From Lingula anatina (Eukaryota; Brachiopoda; Lingulata; Lingulida; Lingulidae): a stretch of 64,000 bases of DNA. The DNA is taken from NCBI RefSeq assembly GCF_001039355.2, contig NW_019775428.1:266492-330491 (forward strand), written 5' to 3'. Made by a program: the position numbers and the translations under genes. Position 1 is the first letter of the stretch. Every line of letters starts with the position of its first letter. Under the pieces are notes generated by a model that did no database searches, had not been told where the DNA came from, and worked only from the letters and a program-made list of their open reading frames with translations. This document shows positions 49,253 through 63,493 of the stretch, one piece after another.

Positions 49253-51693
49253 ATAGTAAAGGAGTCGAGTTCCAGCAATTTTGGCTGAATTACAATATGC
49301 ACCGCCTGAACCTTAAAACATAATCACCCCATCACATCAAGCTTTTAGACAGCACTATACTGCACTGTATTCAATGTGAAATATAAGCAAATGTACTTAA
49401 CATACTCATCCGATCTTGATTAACACTTAGAAATTCCTTCTACCTGAAATGGATAAAAAATGAAAGAGTACTGACAACAATATAATTTTAAGTGAATGCA
49501 TGCCATTGTAATATGCCAACAATCAGTTCTGGAAATGCTCAGGTTTATTCTTCACAGACGTGTTGTAGCCAATGGAAGGTACTCTTGAAATCAATGGGAT
49601 AGTCTAACCCATAGAGTTACAGAAAAAAATTAATGGTAATACTTCACAACAAGAAGTGTTGGCAAACCTGCCACACTAACAAATACCAAACGCTCACTTT
49701 GAAAATACTCAGGATAAAACACAAGACTTTACCAGGAAGCTATTTCTGGCAGCCCACTGTTCACAATGTTCTGCTTGCCATTAATTTCAGTATTATGATG
49801 ACACAAGAGGCAGTCAGCCATTGGGGCTATCTATTAGATCAACAGATAAAAGGAAGCCTGAGACTCTAAGTTTTCCACGTACCTTGGCAATAATTGCGAA
49901 TGAAAGGAGAAAGTTCTTCAATTATTTTTGTCTTTTAAGGCGAACCAAAGGAGAAAACCCATCAGCTACTAAGCTACATGCCAAGAACAAAAAACTTTAG
50001 ATCAATCCAGGTATACAATCTAATTATTTTATGATTCAATACAGAAATATGCATTTTCACAATCTAAATACAAATTTTAAATGAAATTGCCTTTTACTAT
50101 TTTTTTCCCAAAAATATTTAATTTTTTCTTTCAAAAATATACTCTCGTTTTTTACATTTATTATCAGTAATATCCATAGCTTGGTTTTGAGGTTGGACAG
50201 GAATCTTAAAGACACACAAGCCAGTGAATATTTTATCAGGAGTAAGTTTACTAGCAATCACATTCAAGGGGAAACCAGAGAGAAAAACATATAACAGCAA
50301 TCTGAAAAGAAAATACCAGATATAACCAACAACTTCAAACCTGATTTAAAACACCAAGTTGTTTCAGCAAGCTTACTACTGCAGAAAAATAGACCCCCGA
50401 GCTACTGGCTCACCTGTCTCCGCACTGATAACCTACCAAGCTCTTCACTAGAAAAATAGGAGGAAACTAGAAGGTCATTTTTTCCCCTCAAATACCAAAA
50501 GATAAGAAAACCTGGACATAATTTAAAGAAATTAGGCAGTGCTGTAGGCCAAAAAACTAAGTGCGTTAAAAAATAAGATCCAAATATCTTGGGCCACCTG
50601 TAGCCTTCTCCAAAGCAGACAGATCGCCTGCTCATCTTTTAACTAACCAATTTCCTCTGCAAACAAAGCGGACTCTTCTCACATCTTGAGATAGCAGAGT
50701 TCTCATATCACATGAACAAAAGGACAGCTGTTTCCCAGAGTTGCCCCAGTAAGGCAAACCCGAGACCAAAGATGTTTCTTCCTGGCACTAATTAAATTCT
50801 GAGGGGCTCTTAGAAATGCGGGACGTAAAAAAAAGTTGTTTGCACCTGAACGTGTTGTTATCAAGATAGGTCATCGCTGACAGATTGGCCGTGGAGGATG
50901 AATGACCTCAAAGAGTTTTGGTTTGTGATCTTACTATTTAGTATAACTGCACATAAATTCAATGTTTGATTCCCAAAAATTCCTTGGCCCAGTGCATTTC
51001 TTTGAATTTTGACCCAATCTAAGATATTTTCAACAGGTGATATTTTATTATGCCTAAAGCAAGTTTAATTTTTTGTAGCAATTTTCATAATATTATAATG
51101 TATACAATCTGGGGTTTGTTCTGAATATTTTTCAGAAGAACAAATTAACCTTATTAACTCTATTTTGAGCTTTGTAAAAAATAATCCTCAATATCAACAA
51201 CAAACTAACTGCATATGAGAGGTATTAAAAAGACCTGAAGCACTTTCCGCATTCATAGATAACATACAGACCACATTTTCCCACACTTATACCAACATTC
51301 ATTCAATTTCTTTTTTCTTTCTGGCTAGGGTGAAGCATTGCACCAATTAAATCTCAAGTATAAAAACTGAAAAAAAAAAATGTTTTCCTAGCAATTAGAT
51401 GTGTGTTGAGCTGGCACTCTACTTCTAGTTTACTTTACAATGAAGAGTACATTCAGTTGGCTGTGTGGTTCAGGGTTCTTACTGAGGTCACAGATAAAAA
51501 AGGTGCTAAAATCTACAACTGCCTCACAGGTGTGGTAAGAAGAGGGCAACACAGTGCTAAGATAATCAGGATGTTCAGTTCTCTTTATTACTTAACTCAA
51601 TTATTATGCAGTCTGCCCATCATATTTTGAACTACCTTCAAAGAATGTCTAAAAAAAAACCCTTGAATTACGTTAATATTTAATTTGTACTAA

Positions 51694-51989
51694 TTGTCAT
51701 TCAGAATAGATGATCGGAGTACTAACTGATCTGCCAACTAAATATGGCTGACCACATTTCAAAAGCGATACTGCTAATTCCATGCCCCCNATGGTCTCTC
51801 ACCTCCACATGTGCCATTGCTGCAGGGGCCTAGCAATTAAACCTCAGAGCCGAGATTCAATCCGTGAAATGGCACTTGCAGAGGCAGGGAGACCATTGGG
51901 AATCAGCAGCATCACTTTTGAAGTGTGGTCGGCCATATTTAGTCTGTGGATCAGTTAGTACTTGGTTCTTCTATTCTGAATGGCCACTT
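51694..51989. mobile_element. Palindromic MITE, long CATTCAGAATAG type
   Basis: About 296 bp. Left CATTCAGAATAGATGATCGG and right GGTTCTTCTATTCTGAATGG pair, as do ACTAACTGATCTGCCAACTA and the right arm around TAGTCTGTGGATCAGTTAGT. Pairing continues inside through GTGCCATT. TAA at both borders. A single N at 51790 lies in the left arm. Confidence 0.85.
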
Positions 51990-54900
51990 TAAGGTATCAC
52001 TTTCATTAACTGATCTGTGTCAGATAATGTCTCCAATGCAGAGTATATAACAGTGTATGATAAGTCACAGGTTACTTTCTGAAGAACACCCATCCTGTGC
52101 TGTACTTTGTTCTACTTATGTCACAATTCACAGCACCAACTAATTGCTCTCTATAAAATATTCAGTATTATGATACAGTACTAGCAAAACAGGAAAACAA
52201 TACTTTTAAACATAAAAGACAATTGTTTTAGATATATATTTTAATCCTAACTTTTAGTAAAAAAAATTTTGCATGTAAAATATAACACATAGGTAAATAT
52301 AACTTCTCAATGACTTCATATCACCAACACTGCTGGGGGGGGGGGGAGACATAAAATCCATGATCTACTATCTTATCGTGTCTATTACTACCATATGCTC
52401 TTTCATCTGCTAAAACACAAAAACAATTAAAAATTAATTCAACAAGAACTGCTCTTCCCTTTAGCGATATATATACAAACTATGCTGCCATATCAATTCT
52501 ATATGAACATAGAGTGAAAGTTGGAGAACACGAGAGGAAAGTTTCCAGTTCAAGAGAAATACTTTGTTTAAACAATTTGGTATCTTGTATTATACATATG
52601 TTATGGTTATTCATGGACAGTCTTAAAGACACTATGAAATGAAGATTAAGATATTTAAACAGGGTTGTTCGCATATATAATATTACAAGAAAATTACCAA
52701 TGATTGCATGTTTCAAAATGACTGTAATCATTGATTCATAACTACCTGAGATTTTGTGGAAAATTACCTGTAATAACATCAATCATGCATACTGTTAGTA
52801 GGCTCACATGAAAGGAGCAAAGGCTTTGAATTTAAACTTTGAACACTGAAAGAACGGTGACTTGGGCTAGCAACAGTGTCATATATATATATACAAAGAA
52901 CTCATGAAAATTATAGGAGGAAACTTATATAATACAATAGGCAGATAACTTGTCCTTGTTGTTGGGAAGTCACGGAAGTCAACTGAAGGTTATTGAGAGA
53001 TTATTTTTATGTGTAATCAAATGGTAAATCAAGTCCATGATTGGTACTATATTTGACTTCACTGAGAGCACCTCATCTTCATATACCAGCCAGTGTTGCT
53101 AGCAGAGCTTAGAGTACAGGTGGCAGTACTGTGTTCACATAGCAGTACAACACAAGGAAGCCAGGACCTGGTCTTCACTGTAGGTACAACCCACCAACAA
53201 CCCTAGCAGGCAGTTAACGTTCAACAGATCAATGAAAAGGTGTCTATTACCTTCCAGTTGTACTTGGACATGCTGCACATTAGTAAAGTGGTTTCTCTTA
53301 TCGACCAATCACAGTAAGAAGAGTGTCTATAGACAGGTGCGTGGTAATGTGGTTTTTGTATCAATCAGTGGTAATTTTCGTATTCTTAGTGCCCAGCGTT
53401 TGCTGTGAAGCAGGCAAACCTACCAAGAACTGCCTGGAAAGCTGATCACTTAGAAACTCAGCACGGATTTCCATTCTTCACCAGTAAGGAACCACTGATT
53501 TATATTAATAAGAAAACCAAAGGATATTTGCAGCAGTTATTTTCTTAATCCTGAAGTAGTGATTCTCACAATATTTATGAGACATTTGAATGTTTAGTGG
53601 AATTTATTATTCGTGGACTTACCACAATTAACTATGATGGACCCACCAGTTTGGCCAACAGGTACCATGATTGGCCAATGGGTACCATGAGTGGACAAAA
53701 AAAAACTAGCCTTTGGCAGCATCATTTAGTATCCTAGGAGTGCTTTTTTTCAAAGACTTAACAGACTGAGTTGTCAATTAAGCTGAATCAGAAAAAAAAA
53801 AACAGGACTAAACAACGCCTGAAGCGGTCTAAATTTGTTGAATTGGATGATTAGCGCCACTTTGTGAGCGGTAGCTCAGGGACCAAACTTTTTCAAACTT
53901 CATTCAAAATAACAGGTAAGATATCCCAGATCCCAACAGCTAAAACTGTTATAAACCAATTGCTATATATTGGCCATTTAACTTACATTGCACAGTACGG
54001 CAGATAAAGCAGCAGTGGTCTCAGAAGTCTAGAAATTCACAAGAGGAAGCTAAAACCTTGACATAATTAATTGATTTACCTTACCAAGTTCTACCCACCA
54101 CCTGTGCAGCAGATGCACTATTGAATATATGTCTAGACATTTTTTATATGTTATAAATTCATTTATTTACAATTTTTACTTATCGAAAAGTAACAGATGA
54201 GAAATGATCAAACACCAAATTTAACGTCCACATGGATTTCTTGAAAATCTGCCAGAGGGTATCTAAACCTTCATGTTGTCACATGACAAAGGAAATATAA
54301 TAAATCAGACAGTGTTTCCAATAACTTGATGTATCTATGGGCACAAAAAGACAGAGTGGATTTTTATTAATAGTAGAAATAGAAATACCACAGTGGGTAG
54401 AGGCACTAGTTTCATGTAGTCTTAAAGGGCAACTCCATGGGATTGACCTGCCAAAATGAATTTACCTGGGGAGATGAACAATATTCTTACACTCAGGAAT
54501 AATTTACCTACCCCTAGCTGCACTTGGATTCAACCTTTAATTAAATTTATAAAGACTGATATAGTTTTAAATAACTGGCCAGTCATTATATCCAGCGACC
54601 ATCTTCCTAAATTCTGATGGAAAAAGCAACATCAGGTGCAACCCAGAAAAATATTTTAGGGGTAAATTTGTCTCTAAAGTTTTATAAGAAGCTGTGGATG
54701 GCAAAAATAAGCATTTAGGGGATTACAAACCCATGATGTACTTTGAATACAGGCAGGTAAAAACTATTTGGTTCCAAGTGCCATGTGCAATGTGATTAAA
54801 CTTACTTAGTTTATACTTTAGTTACTGTACAAGAAAACAAGGTAGTCAGGCAAGTTACTGGCACAAAATGATGTTTATCACACTTTTCTCTTAACAAATG

Positions 54901-56248
54901 GATTCTTCATTTACACAATAACACACTATGTAAGAAGAGGTGTCTAAGGAATTATTATTTAATATCCAGGGTTCTAAACATCTAAATCAACTTAACAGAG
55001 TATTGCATTTTGCTTTAGTTAAGGTTCAGTCGACAGAAGGAGCAATTTTATGGTTGAGTATAAATATCACAGCAGTAGCACTCATTAGAGGAAAGGTTCA
55101 CCATAATAAACTCTGCACTGTAATACATAGATTTTATTTCTTGCAGGTGTTTTTAGTAATTACCTCCCTAAATATTACGAACTGTTCACCTTAACAACTT
55201 AGAACATGGCCTCACTAATCTTACTGGTGTGAGTGCTGGGGTTTTAAGGTTGGAATCTCAAGAGGACATATTTCACAAAAATATCAAGCCCAAAAGTTTG
55301 TCTTAACCTTTAGTTTGGAACTTTCAGACCACATTTGGCCCATTTTAATTCAGTGTAAATGCACAATAGCCTGATGTGATAGAGACAAAAAATTTAGACC
55401 AAATTTCAGTCTAACATTCTATTGTGAAGCTGACCTTTCTATTCTCACAAGACGTGTTGCAATCAGGAGTGATGCCAAGCAAGCCTTGTAAAGCTGGTGA
55501 AGTAACCAATTTATCCCTCTACATCAGCCATTCTTACAAATGTGAACAACCCTGTTAACATACCATCTCAAACTTCCTATTTGGGGTTTAAAAAACATGA
55601 TCAAAAAATACAATTTCCTCACAAGATGATGAGACATCACAGAATCCACTGGTATTATGTTTCATTTTGTAAATGCCATAAAACTTACATCTTGTAAATA
55701 TGAAGTTGAATCAGGGAATCCCACTTATTCATAAAAAATTCCTCTGACATCTTGTATTCTAAAAATACCTTTCAAATTTCTATTTATTTAAAAATCAGTA
55801 TTTCAAAACCATCAGTGTCAACAAAGGCCACTGGTTCTCATACCTTATGCCACTTGTAGGTGTCTGGCAGTGTAGTCAGAAGATGAACAAGAAAACACAT
55901 ACTTTGCCAGTCAAGCACCCACACAAAGGTTGTTCTAGTTTTCCTTGTAGACACCAAACACCTTGTTGACATCCAGCAGGTTGTGAATTATGCATTAATT
56001 ATGAATATTTATCAATCATCTATGCACAAACCAGCTATCCACTGCCATCAACCACAGAAACAGTGAAATGTACCTTGAGCCAATTCACAGATAATTGTTA
56101 AAATTAGTTCTGTGTTACAAGTTAATGAAACCAAGAGAAAGACTTTTGCCTCCAGCTAATGAGAAAAATATTTATTATATAAACTAACAGGAAAATGATT
56201 TCTGATTTTTATAATTAGCTAAATAAACTCTTATCTTTACAGTAACAA

Positions 56249-56290
56249 AAAAATAAATAAATAAATAAATAAAATAAATGAATAAATAAG
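56249..56290. repeat. AAAT microsatellite
   Basis: About ten AAAT units. Confidence 0.9.
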
Positions 56291-57009
56291 TCAAACAGAT
56301 CAACTTGCTCAAATAAGTACAGGACTTGGAAATATAGATAGTAGTAAGGATGACATAGAAAAAGGACAAAAAACAAATATCTTTATTGCAACTTGTTATT
56401 GATGCTTACATCATCAATCATCTGACAACATATATATTACATTCTGTCACAAAAGTACCATTAACAATAATAGGACTGTACATTAAAGTGACAAAAAATA
56501 TTGACTGTGACTAAGTTATAATTTGTCAAACAACAAAATTCTCACTAAAAACAATTAAGTTATAAAGGTGAGTCTTATTACAAGAAATTCCATTGTTTGT
56601 ATCATATTCCCCTTTTTTTCATCATTTTTTATGTAAGAGCAATCAAGCATTTTAAAATCCAGAATCAAAAACGGCCATGCTTCCAGACCTTTTGATGTTA
56701 TGTGGTTGGCGTATACCAATATGAGCGCAATTTTTCCTTTAGACAAGTGTAAGCCTTTCTTCTATCAAACATGTTAGATGTCATGATTTATGTGACCAAG
56801 GCAGTATTACTATGTTGTCATGTTGATAAAACACACACAACACATAGATCACTGCAGTCAGGCATCAATTAAACTCTTCATATGAACTTCTTATCAATAA
56901 TTAAAATGTCTGTTCAGTGAACACCATGTAATTTCATTTGGAATCTCTCTATCTGAGGCTGAATCCTATGCAATTTGATTATGAGAAGTAATAAGAGCAT
57001 TATATCCAA

Positions 57010-57112
57010 TATAAGCATGTTGCAATGTGGTTCAAACTTTGTTCCAACTTAGTTATGGATATTTTATCTAATTAAAGCATGTTACAATGAGGTTCAAACT
57101 CTGTTTAAACTC
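57010..57112. repeat. Tandem ~58-bp duplication
   Basis: AAGCATGTTGCAATGTGGTT+CAAACTTTGTT is followed by AAGCATGTTACAATGAGGTT+CAAACTCTGTT about 60 bases later. Confidence 0.7.
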
Positions 57113-58150
57113 GGCCAAACCAAAAAGGGCTGCAAGGCTACAAATTCTTCACGTTGACAAAAAACAAATTATAATTATGAAAACAGACAGACAATAAGTT
57201 CAGTAACTAAATATAAATTCATTGGGACAATTTGAAGCAATCCTCTAGTTAATGATGTGAAATGGTTTACTTGTCAGGCAAAGATAACATAGCCTTTGTC
57301 ATATGATGTACTACTCATCCCTTCTGAGTCACAGAGAAAAAGTTCTTCCTCATAATTGCACAATTATCTCATCCTCTAAAAACAGGTGACTAAATGCCCC
57401 ATTTCTGATGTGCAGTACCGACTAAAGTTTAAGACCAATTCATATTTGCCATTATCCATAAGAAAATGGAAAATCTGAAACTTGTTTTGGACAACATACT
57501 ACTCAATTAGCAATTAAACTGAACAGATCAAGAAATTCTTAATAGTTAACTAAAGATCTTATGTATTTTCAGGTGCAATAATCTAATATGTTGTCATGTA
57601 TCAGTCCAGGGGCAATTGCCAATATCTTCCTGACTCTAGGAGGTATGATGTTCAGATCCCCCCCCCCCTTTTCAAGACGTATCCCTCATTGAAAAAACCT
57701 TAATCACACCACATAGTAATATATTAGGAAAGTAATCTATGGTTTGACAGTTGTCTTTCCTGTCCAGAAACAGTCTTCAGTAATTTCCCATCCCTAGTAT
57801 TTGTAACCTCTGCCAAGGAAGGGGGTTGTTTCCACTGGTGTTGGTTTGTTCTATCTGTTAGTGAACAGGATATATTAAAAAGTTCATCACATATTTTGAT
57901 GAATTTTTTCAGGAAAAAATATTAATACTGGAAGATATGAAGTGATTACAATTTCATCCTAATCCTGGTCTCATATAAATATATTTTATCTTGGTGAAGA
58001 TCCACTAGGCTCTCTTGATGCTCTCTAGTTTAAGGTACAAGTAATCGCACACAAACTTGCTGGACTAGAAGTAACACGTAGGTGTTTCAGAACAGTCCGC
58101 TGTTTCAGGAATGATATATATGGGCCCAAAATTGTACACGCACTTGCATG

Positions 58151-58200
58151 GGTGTGTGTGCATATGTGTGTGTGTGTGTGTGTGTGTGCATGTGTGTACG
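58151..58200. repeat. GT microsatellite
   Basis: Interrupted GT repeat. Confidence 0.9.
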
Positions 58201-60191
58201 TATGTGAAATTGAATACACATTGTGTAATGATTTATTTCTGTTGGTGTCAATGATTATTACATATAGACAAATAAAAAACAAATGAAAGGTGACATCAAA
58301 ACTAACAAGAATAGGCCGGATGTTGAATAAATAAAAGTTTTCTTTCTTGTATCTTTCCTGCACAACCACATTTGTTTGCTATTGATAAGGCTCTCTGCTA
58401 AGATTCTTTAAAATCTTGCTGACATTTTATCTTGTGAAAAAAATGTTAAAGATGAAAGGAAAGAAACCAAAATCACCTTGAAATACAATACCTTTAAGCC
58501 AAGTCATGAAAGATCAATATTTTCACAACTTCAATCAGTCTCCATGCCTGTTTTTTTCTTACGTAGAATCGATACAATTTACCTAAACTTGCAGAACAAA
58601 TGTCTTCAATCAACTTACTCAGTTTCTTTTATTTAGACTTGATGGCTTGCATCATTCTTGACATTTACACAAAACTACTGCATCTCTTAAAGCAAGTGTA
58701 CTTTGTAATGCTGATACTCATCTGGAGTACTCAACTGAAGTTCTCGACAACTCAACCATTTACAGAGCCACATAAACCACTTCACAATATACAAATGGTT
58801 ACTTTCCACAAGTTAAATTGAATAGCTATAAAATAAATCTCAAATGATTCCCAAGCCGTCAATTCAATTTAAAAAAATTATAACCAGTTTTGTCACATAA
58901 TGACTAATACAATCTATCAAGTTTCTAGATGGAAGGTTATTCTGCCCTATGTCTCACAAATATTCCCTTACAGCATTAAATCACTCTGCCTCCAGAAGTG
59001 CACGCGGTAATTGTTTATTACTAAATTTGAGCAAAAATTGATCAATTTGTCCCTTGTGCACAGTATTATGTACTGATGCACGTATGTGAGCGTGGCACAG
59101 CAGGTTATGTTGCCAGATTTACTAGACACTATTATCTAAATTTTAGACCTTAAAATAACTAATTTTGTGGTGGAAACACATTCATTAATGGTCTTTAATT
59201 TCCTATAACTTAATTAAGAGGAAATGTCTGAAGAATACTCCATTCCCATACATCTAATTAAATCCCAGTCAAAAAATAGGCACATGAATGGTTGACACCT
59301 TGATGAAGTAGAAGGTAGACACATAATTCCACCCACCTGGGATTGGAATCAACTGTGTACTGGTAATATGCAGAACAAGGAAAACAAAGGTCTTCTCATC
59401 AGCAAAAATAGAAGTTTTCAAAATGCACGTAGGTATTGTTTATTCACAAAGCATTCCAAATAACATACAAAGTCATGGTATAAAATGTGAAGAATATGTT
59501 CATGTAGGTGAGTAAGTAACCATCAGATGTCCATGATCATAAAATGATTTAACTTTTTCTTTAATTCTGCCAGACTTTCATTAAGATTATTATTATTGAT
59601 GACAAAAAGGGTGTACATCTTATTCTGTGATTTGTAGGTAAGAACACTGCATGGTAAAAAAAAATTAAAATCAAAATGCAGAAAGCTTCTATGAAGATAA
59701 TTACACCACTTTTAAACTAGAGACCAGGGGAATCTTCCCCAAGGAACCTATGTGTGTTGTAGTTAAGTTGTAAAAAATGCATGGTACCTTGCAAAGATAT
59801 CAATCTCTTCTCTAGGAATAATGTCTTGAAAAACTATCTAATAGATCAAGTGGGAGTATTCACAGGTAGTTCTATACAATATCAAGTGAAGCACTGGTGG
59901 CAGAATAAGCTTCTGAATACTCCTCATCGTGTATCTTAAAACCAAGCAACAAAAGATCCACTCTAGAAATATATCTTCACTTACTTCAGATGATCAGGTA
60001 GGAGTAAAGTTGAAAGAAACCCTTCAACAGAGAATAACAAATATTGTAGAGTACATCAGGCTGAGGAGAACAGAAATACAAGATACCCAGCTTTCAATAA
60101 GAAATAGTTACATTGGTTACTACATGTAAGATGATATTGTCTTTGTTACTATAAAATGTCAATGGCTCCAACTGAAGCTGTGTTCAGATAA

Positions 60192-60373
60192 GGAACATTT
60201 CAAAACGAAACTAAGTCACCAAGCTGTTAACTCCAGTGTTTCAGCAGACTATGTTTCATCTAGTCAGTTTACAAGGTTTACACTTACAGACATTAAGCCA
60301 CTTAAGTTTATTGCAATTTAGCAAGAATCCCCTTGAAGATAGATCGATCCACAGTTGGTCTGGGAAAGATCCC
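60192..60373. mobile_element. Degenerate family 1 MITE (copy G)
   Basis: The right half ACATTAAGCCACTTAAG, TTTAGCAAGAATCCCC and GATCGATCCACAGTTGG resembles the right half of copy D. Both edges carry TAA (60189-60191, 60374-60376), but the left arm is decayed. Confidence 0.55.
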
Positions 60374-60500
60374 TAAATCTCTGCTGTTTCAAATGGGTTA
60401 GTGGGCTGACAAGTACTTGGCTTAGGATGTCAAGTAGTGTGATTGCCAAAGCTGAAACAAATTATAGCTAAATACTTCAATGAATGCTTCTATAGAGTAA

Positions 60501-60834
60501 CACTCCATTCCCATAGACTCCACAGGTCCACGTGCATCCCATACACACCATAGGTCCACATGCATCCCATAGACACCATAGGTCCATGTGCATCCCATAG
60601 ACACCATAGGTCCATGTGCATCCCATAGACACCATAGGTCCATGTGCATCAACCCATGTCTGCAAGGACTCTTGCTAAGTGCAATTAGATGAACTGAAGA
60701 ACATACATCCTCTTGTTTCCAACTTGCTTGTCTACTCACCAGCTTTTCTGTGTTCTTCTTAATGCCAGGAGGAGGCGTGTCCATCAGTTAAACTGACTGC
60801 ACTCAGCGAGAGTCTCCAAGGAGTTGGGCGATTA
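60501..60834. mobile_element. Family 1 MITE (copy F) with an internal minisatellite
   Basis: TAA precedes CACTCCATTCCCATAGACTC. After the minisatellite the arms TCTGCAAGGACTCTTGCTAA and CAGCGAGAGTCTCCAAGGAG pair as in copy D. The right terminus CATTCCC-complement is missing, so the end coordinate is approximate. Confidence 0.65.
60510..60649. repeat. 28-bp minisatellite, five copies
   Basis: Five contiguous 28-base units, each CCCATAGACACCATAGGTCC+ATGTGCAT or a variant; the last three are identical. The overlapping minus-strand frames with DLWCLWDAHGP-type repeats are by-products of the repeat. Confidence 0.95.
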
Positions 60835-61818
60835 TAAAAATTATTTCTGTATATTCTTTTTATTTCCTCATGTTGAACATAATGTTTAAAAGTACAATTT
60901 AGATTTCAGGTAATTCATTAACCATACTTATTGCACAGTGCCTGGAAAATCAATAATTCCAATAAAAAAATAATTAGAATGTTTTTTTCATAAATATCTA
61001 AATATAATTTTTTAATAACAAGATATTATGTTACACAGTCATCAAATAATAACAAATAAGTCATGATGAAAGCTTTCAAAAAGAGTGAACAATCATGTTG
61101 GTGACATGTATTCAGAAGGCATGCCACGTAATGGACTGGCACAAATGGTTTACGAACATTCTAAAGGCACCCTCTGCGTCATATTTCTGTGGCATTTGAT
61201 GACAGAAACCAGTAACAAAGAACACGCTGCTTAAAGTGCAGTGCATTCACATTTCTGCAGCATTTACTGGCCAAAAGCGAAACAAAGTAACAATTCCTGT
61301 AAAAGGAAGCGCTGCCATTTTCTGACGCAATAAGCAGATTAGGCAATCATTTGAGGCTGAAGACAAATTAAAACAATCGCGGCGTACAATCACTTTAGAC
61401 TTATGAGACGAGTGACGCACAAGTAATCTGCAATCATATTTGCCATATGTTTCTCTTGACAATAATTCCATTGAATCAAAAATCTAAAAATACAAGCAGC
61501 AATACACAACTGATAATAATGACATTTCTTTTCAATATTACTTAAGAACTGACAGACTTTGAACAGAAAAGAGCACCTGCCCCTTAACAGTGCTTTCTTC
61601 TTGACATTAATTCATATCATAGTATAAGCATTCATACACATTATAGAGATACACATGTGGGATCCAGATGACATAGTAAAAAAACCTTGATTACTGCACC
61701 TTATACATACATCTAGATACCTTACAGAACAAGTTGATATTCTGTGAAAAATTAATGATTATTTATTAAGTTCATAGGATTGTCAAATTCTGTTAACATT
61801 GCCAATTAGTATTTTATA

Positions 61819-61820
<2 letters not shown>

Positions 61821-61850
<30 letters not shown>
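61821..61850. repeat. TTA microsatellite
   Basis: Ten TTA units. Confidence 0.9.
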
Positions 61851-61852
<2 letters not shown>

Positions 61853-62303
61853 ACCTTTATCCTATTTACAATAACAATCAGTAAAAGATTAATTACAGCA
61901 ACTTTTGTCTGATCATATTACAGTGTACAAAAACCACTATAACAATAAATTTTTGTTACATGTTCTCGACCAGCATTAATTATTTTGCCCCTGGAAAGGA
62001 AAAAATTCAATTTCCCTTTTACCATATCAGCTTTTCTCCAAGTGAAACATTTCAAGTTGCAATAAATCTTTTTGTCTTTCTTTCTGTGAGGGAATGACTA
62101 TTTCTAATCCATTTTCTGCCTAGTCTTATTCTGGAGCTAATCGTCACTTTAGAGTAATTACTGCAAGTAAGTTTTCTTGGCCATGGATCAATTTTCATCA
62201 AAAGTGCAGGCACATGATTTGCAATTAACTAGGCTTAAAATACTATAGATTTATTACAGGTAATATACGACTATGCAAGAATAACAGTTGTATGAACTTT
62301 TAG

Positions 62304-62345
62304 GTGTGTGTATGTGAGTGTGTGTGTGTGTGCACGCGCGCACGG
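62304..62345. repeat. GT/GC-rich dinucleotide tract
   Basis: TGTGTGTA and GTGTGTGTGTGTGCACGCGC, an alternating purine-pyrimidine stretch. Confidence 0.8.
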
Positions 62346-63450
62346 GGGTGCTTACATGCTTTAATGCATTTTTTCTGCATATTTAACAAAGGCACCTTGC
62401 TATGGTAGCAGTGGACATCTTTGGCAATAACTACCATTCTGCAGTAGCAAGAGTCCACACAGAAAATAATCAACATGTGGTGATATAATATAGTTCTTGA
62501 TACTTTCTTAATTCCTCCAGATACAGCTAAGATGTGGTATCATTAGGTGTACAGAATAAACAGAAGCATGGGGGTCTGGAATAAAGATGTCAATCACCAC
62601 AGGTGATCAGATTGTTAATGGATTGTATGACTACAACTGGCAATATCAAATCTTAGCTTCTCACATGTAAGATCTACAGCATGAGATATTCTCTTCATGA
62701 TAAATGAATGTATAGTTGGTGTGTACATGCATCTCTATGTAGTAAATACAAGCAAGCACAAATACCTGTAGATGTGTGTGCATCTGTGCATATATTTCAA
62801 TGTGGAAGGAAAGTAATTTTTTAAAGGAGCGCTTTTATTTGTATGTGTGTATGAGTAGGCAGCAAAATGTCTGCACAATTGGGATTTGTGGTATGAGAAT
62901 TTTAGTCCTGAAAGTCTCTAGGGAGGAACAAACTAACAGAACCACTTACTGGTAATTGTATTCTGCACATTACAATTCACAAACAGTCACTACAAACCTG
63001 ATGGGGGGACTGAAATGGTCAACTAAATGATACCTTTAACAACACAACTGTGTCCAGCAAATAGCATAATTATATTACTCCAAAATCAAACCCACCATCT
63101 ATGAGATGCAATGCAATGGCAATGGGTTGTTTGAATAAAACTAAGTTAATTATTCCATCAATATAAGTCTACGCTGTATTTACGTATAATTTGAAGGTAC
63201 GGGGCCCTCTGTAGCAATTAAAGCAATGCAGCAAAATATCTCGCACATCAGACTCAATTCCTAAGAGAAAGATCATATTGATAAAATTGTAATGATTGAT
63301 ACGGCCATTAAGCATGTATGTGAGAGATCTGCAGTGACGCAGGTCTGTTAAAAGTTCATTAACACAATTGAAAGTGTGAAGTGTACAGTATTCTGGATGA
63401 TTTGATACTAGTGGGGAATGCTATGTGAATATGTCATCTCTGACTTTTCA

Positions 63451-63451
63451 T

Positions 63452-63490
<39 letters not shown>

Positions 63491-63493
63491 TTG
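63451..63493. repeat. TTTA microsatellite
   Basis: About ten TTTA units. Confidence 0.95.

Noticed and set aside
51790-51790. Single N as another false duplication junction
   Set aside because: Unlike 26044, the flanks are not direct copies; it lies within a hairpin element, a common cause of sequencing failure.
53860-53900. GCGGTAGCTCAGGGA resembling a tRNA D-arm
   Set aside because: No matching anticodon or T arm downstream, so no tRNA is called.
59929-60129. Plus-strand 66-codon frame with a plausible composition (VKLKETLQQRITNIVEYIRL)
   Set aside because: No family resemblance, and no convincing splice or promoter context. It may be chance; transcript data would decide.
60422-60784. 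Minus-strand 120-codon frame with DLWCLWDAHGP repeats
   Set aside because: Created by the 28-bp minisatellite, whose unit length is not a multiple of three.
61247-61471. Minus-strand 74-codon frame with less AT-rich composition
   Set aside because: No motif recognised and no supporting splice sites; not listed as a gene.
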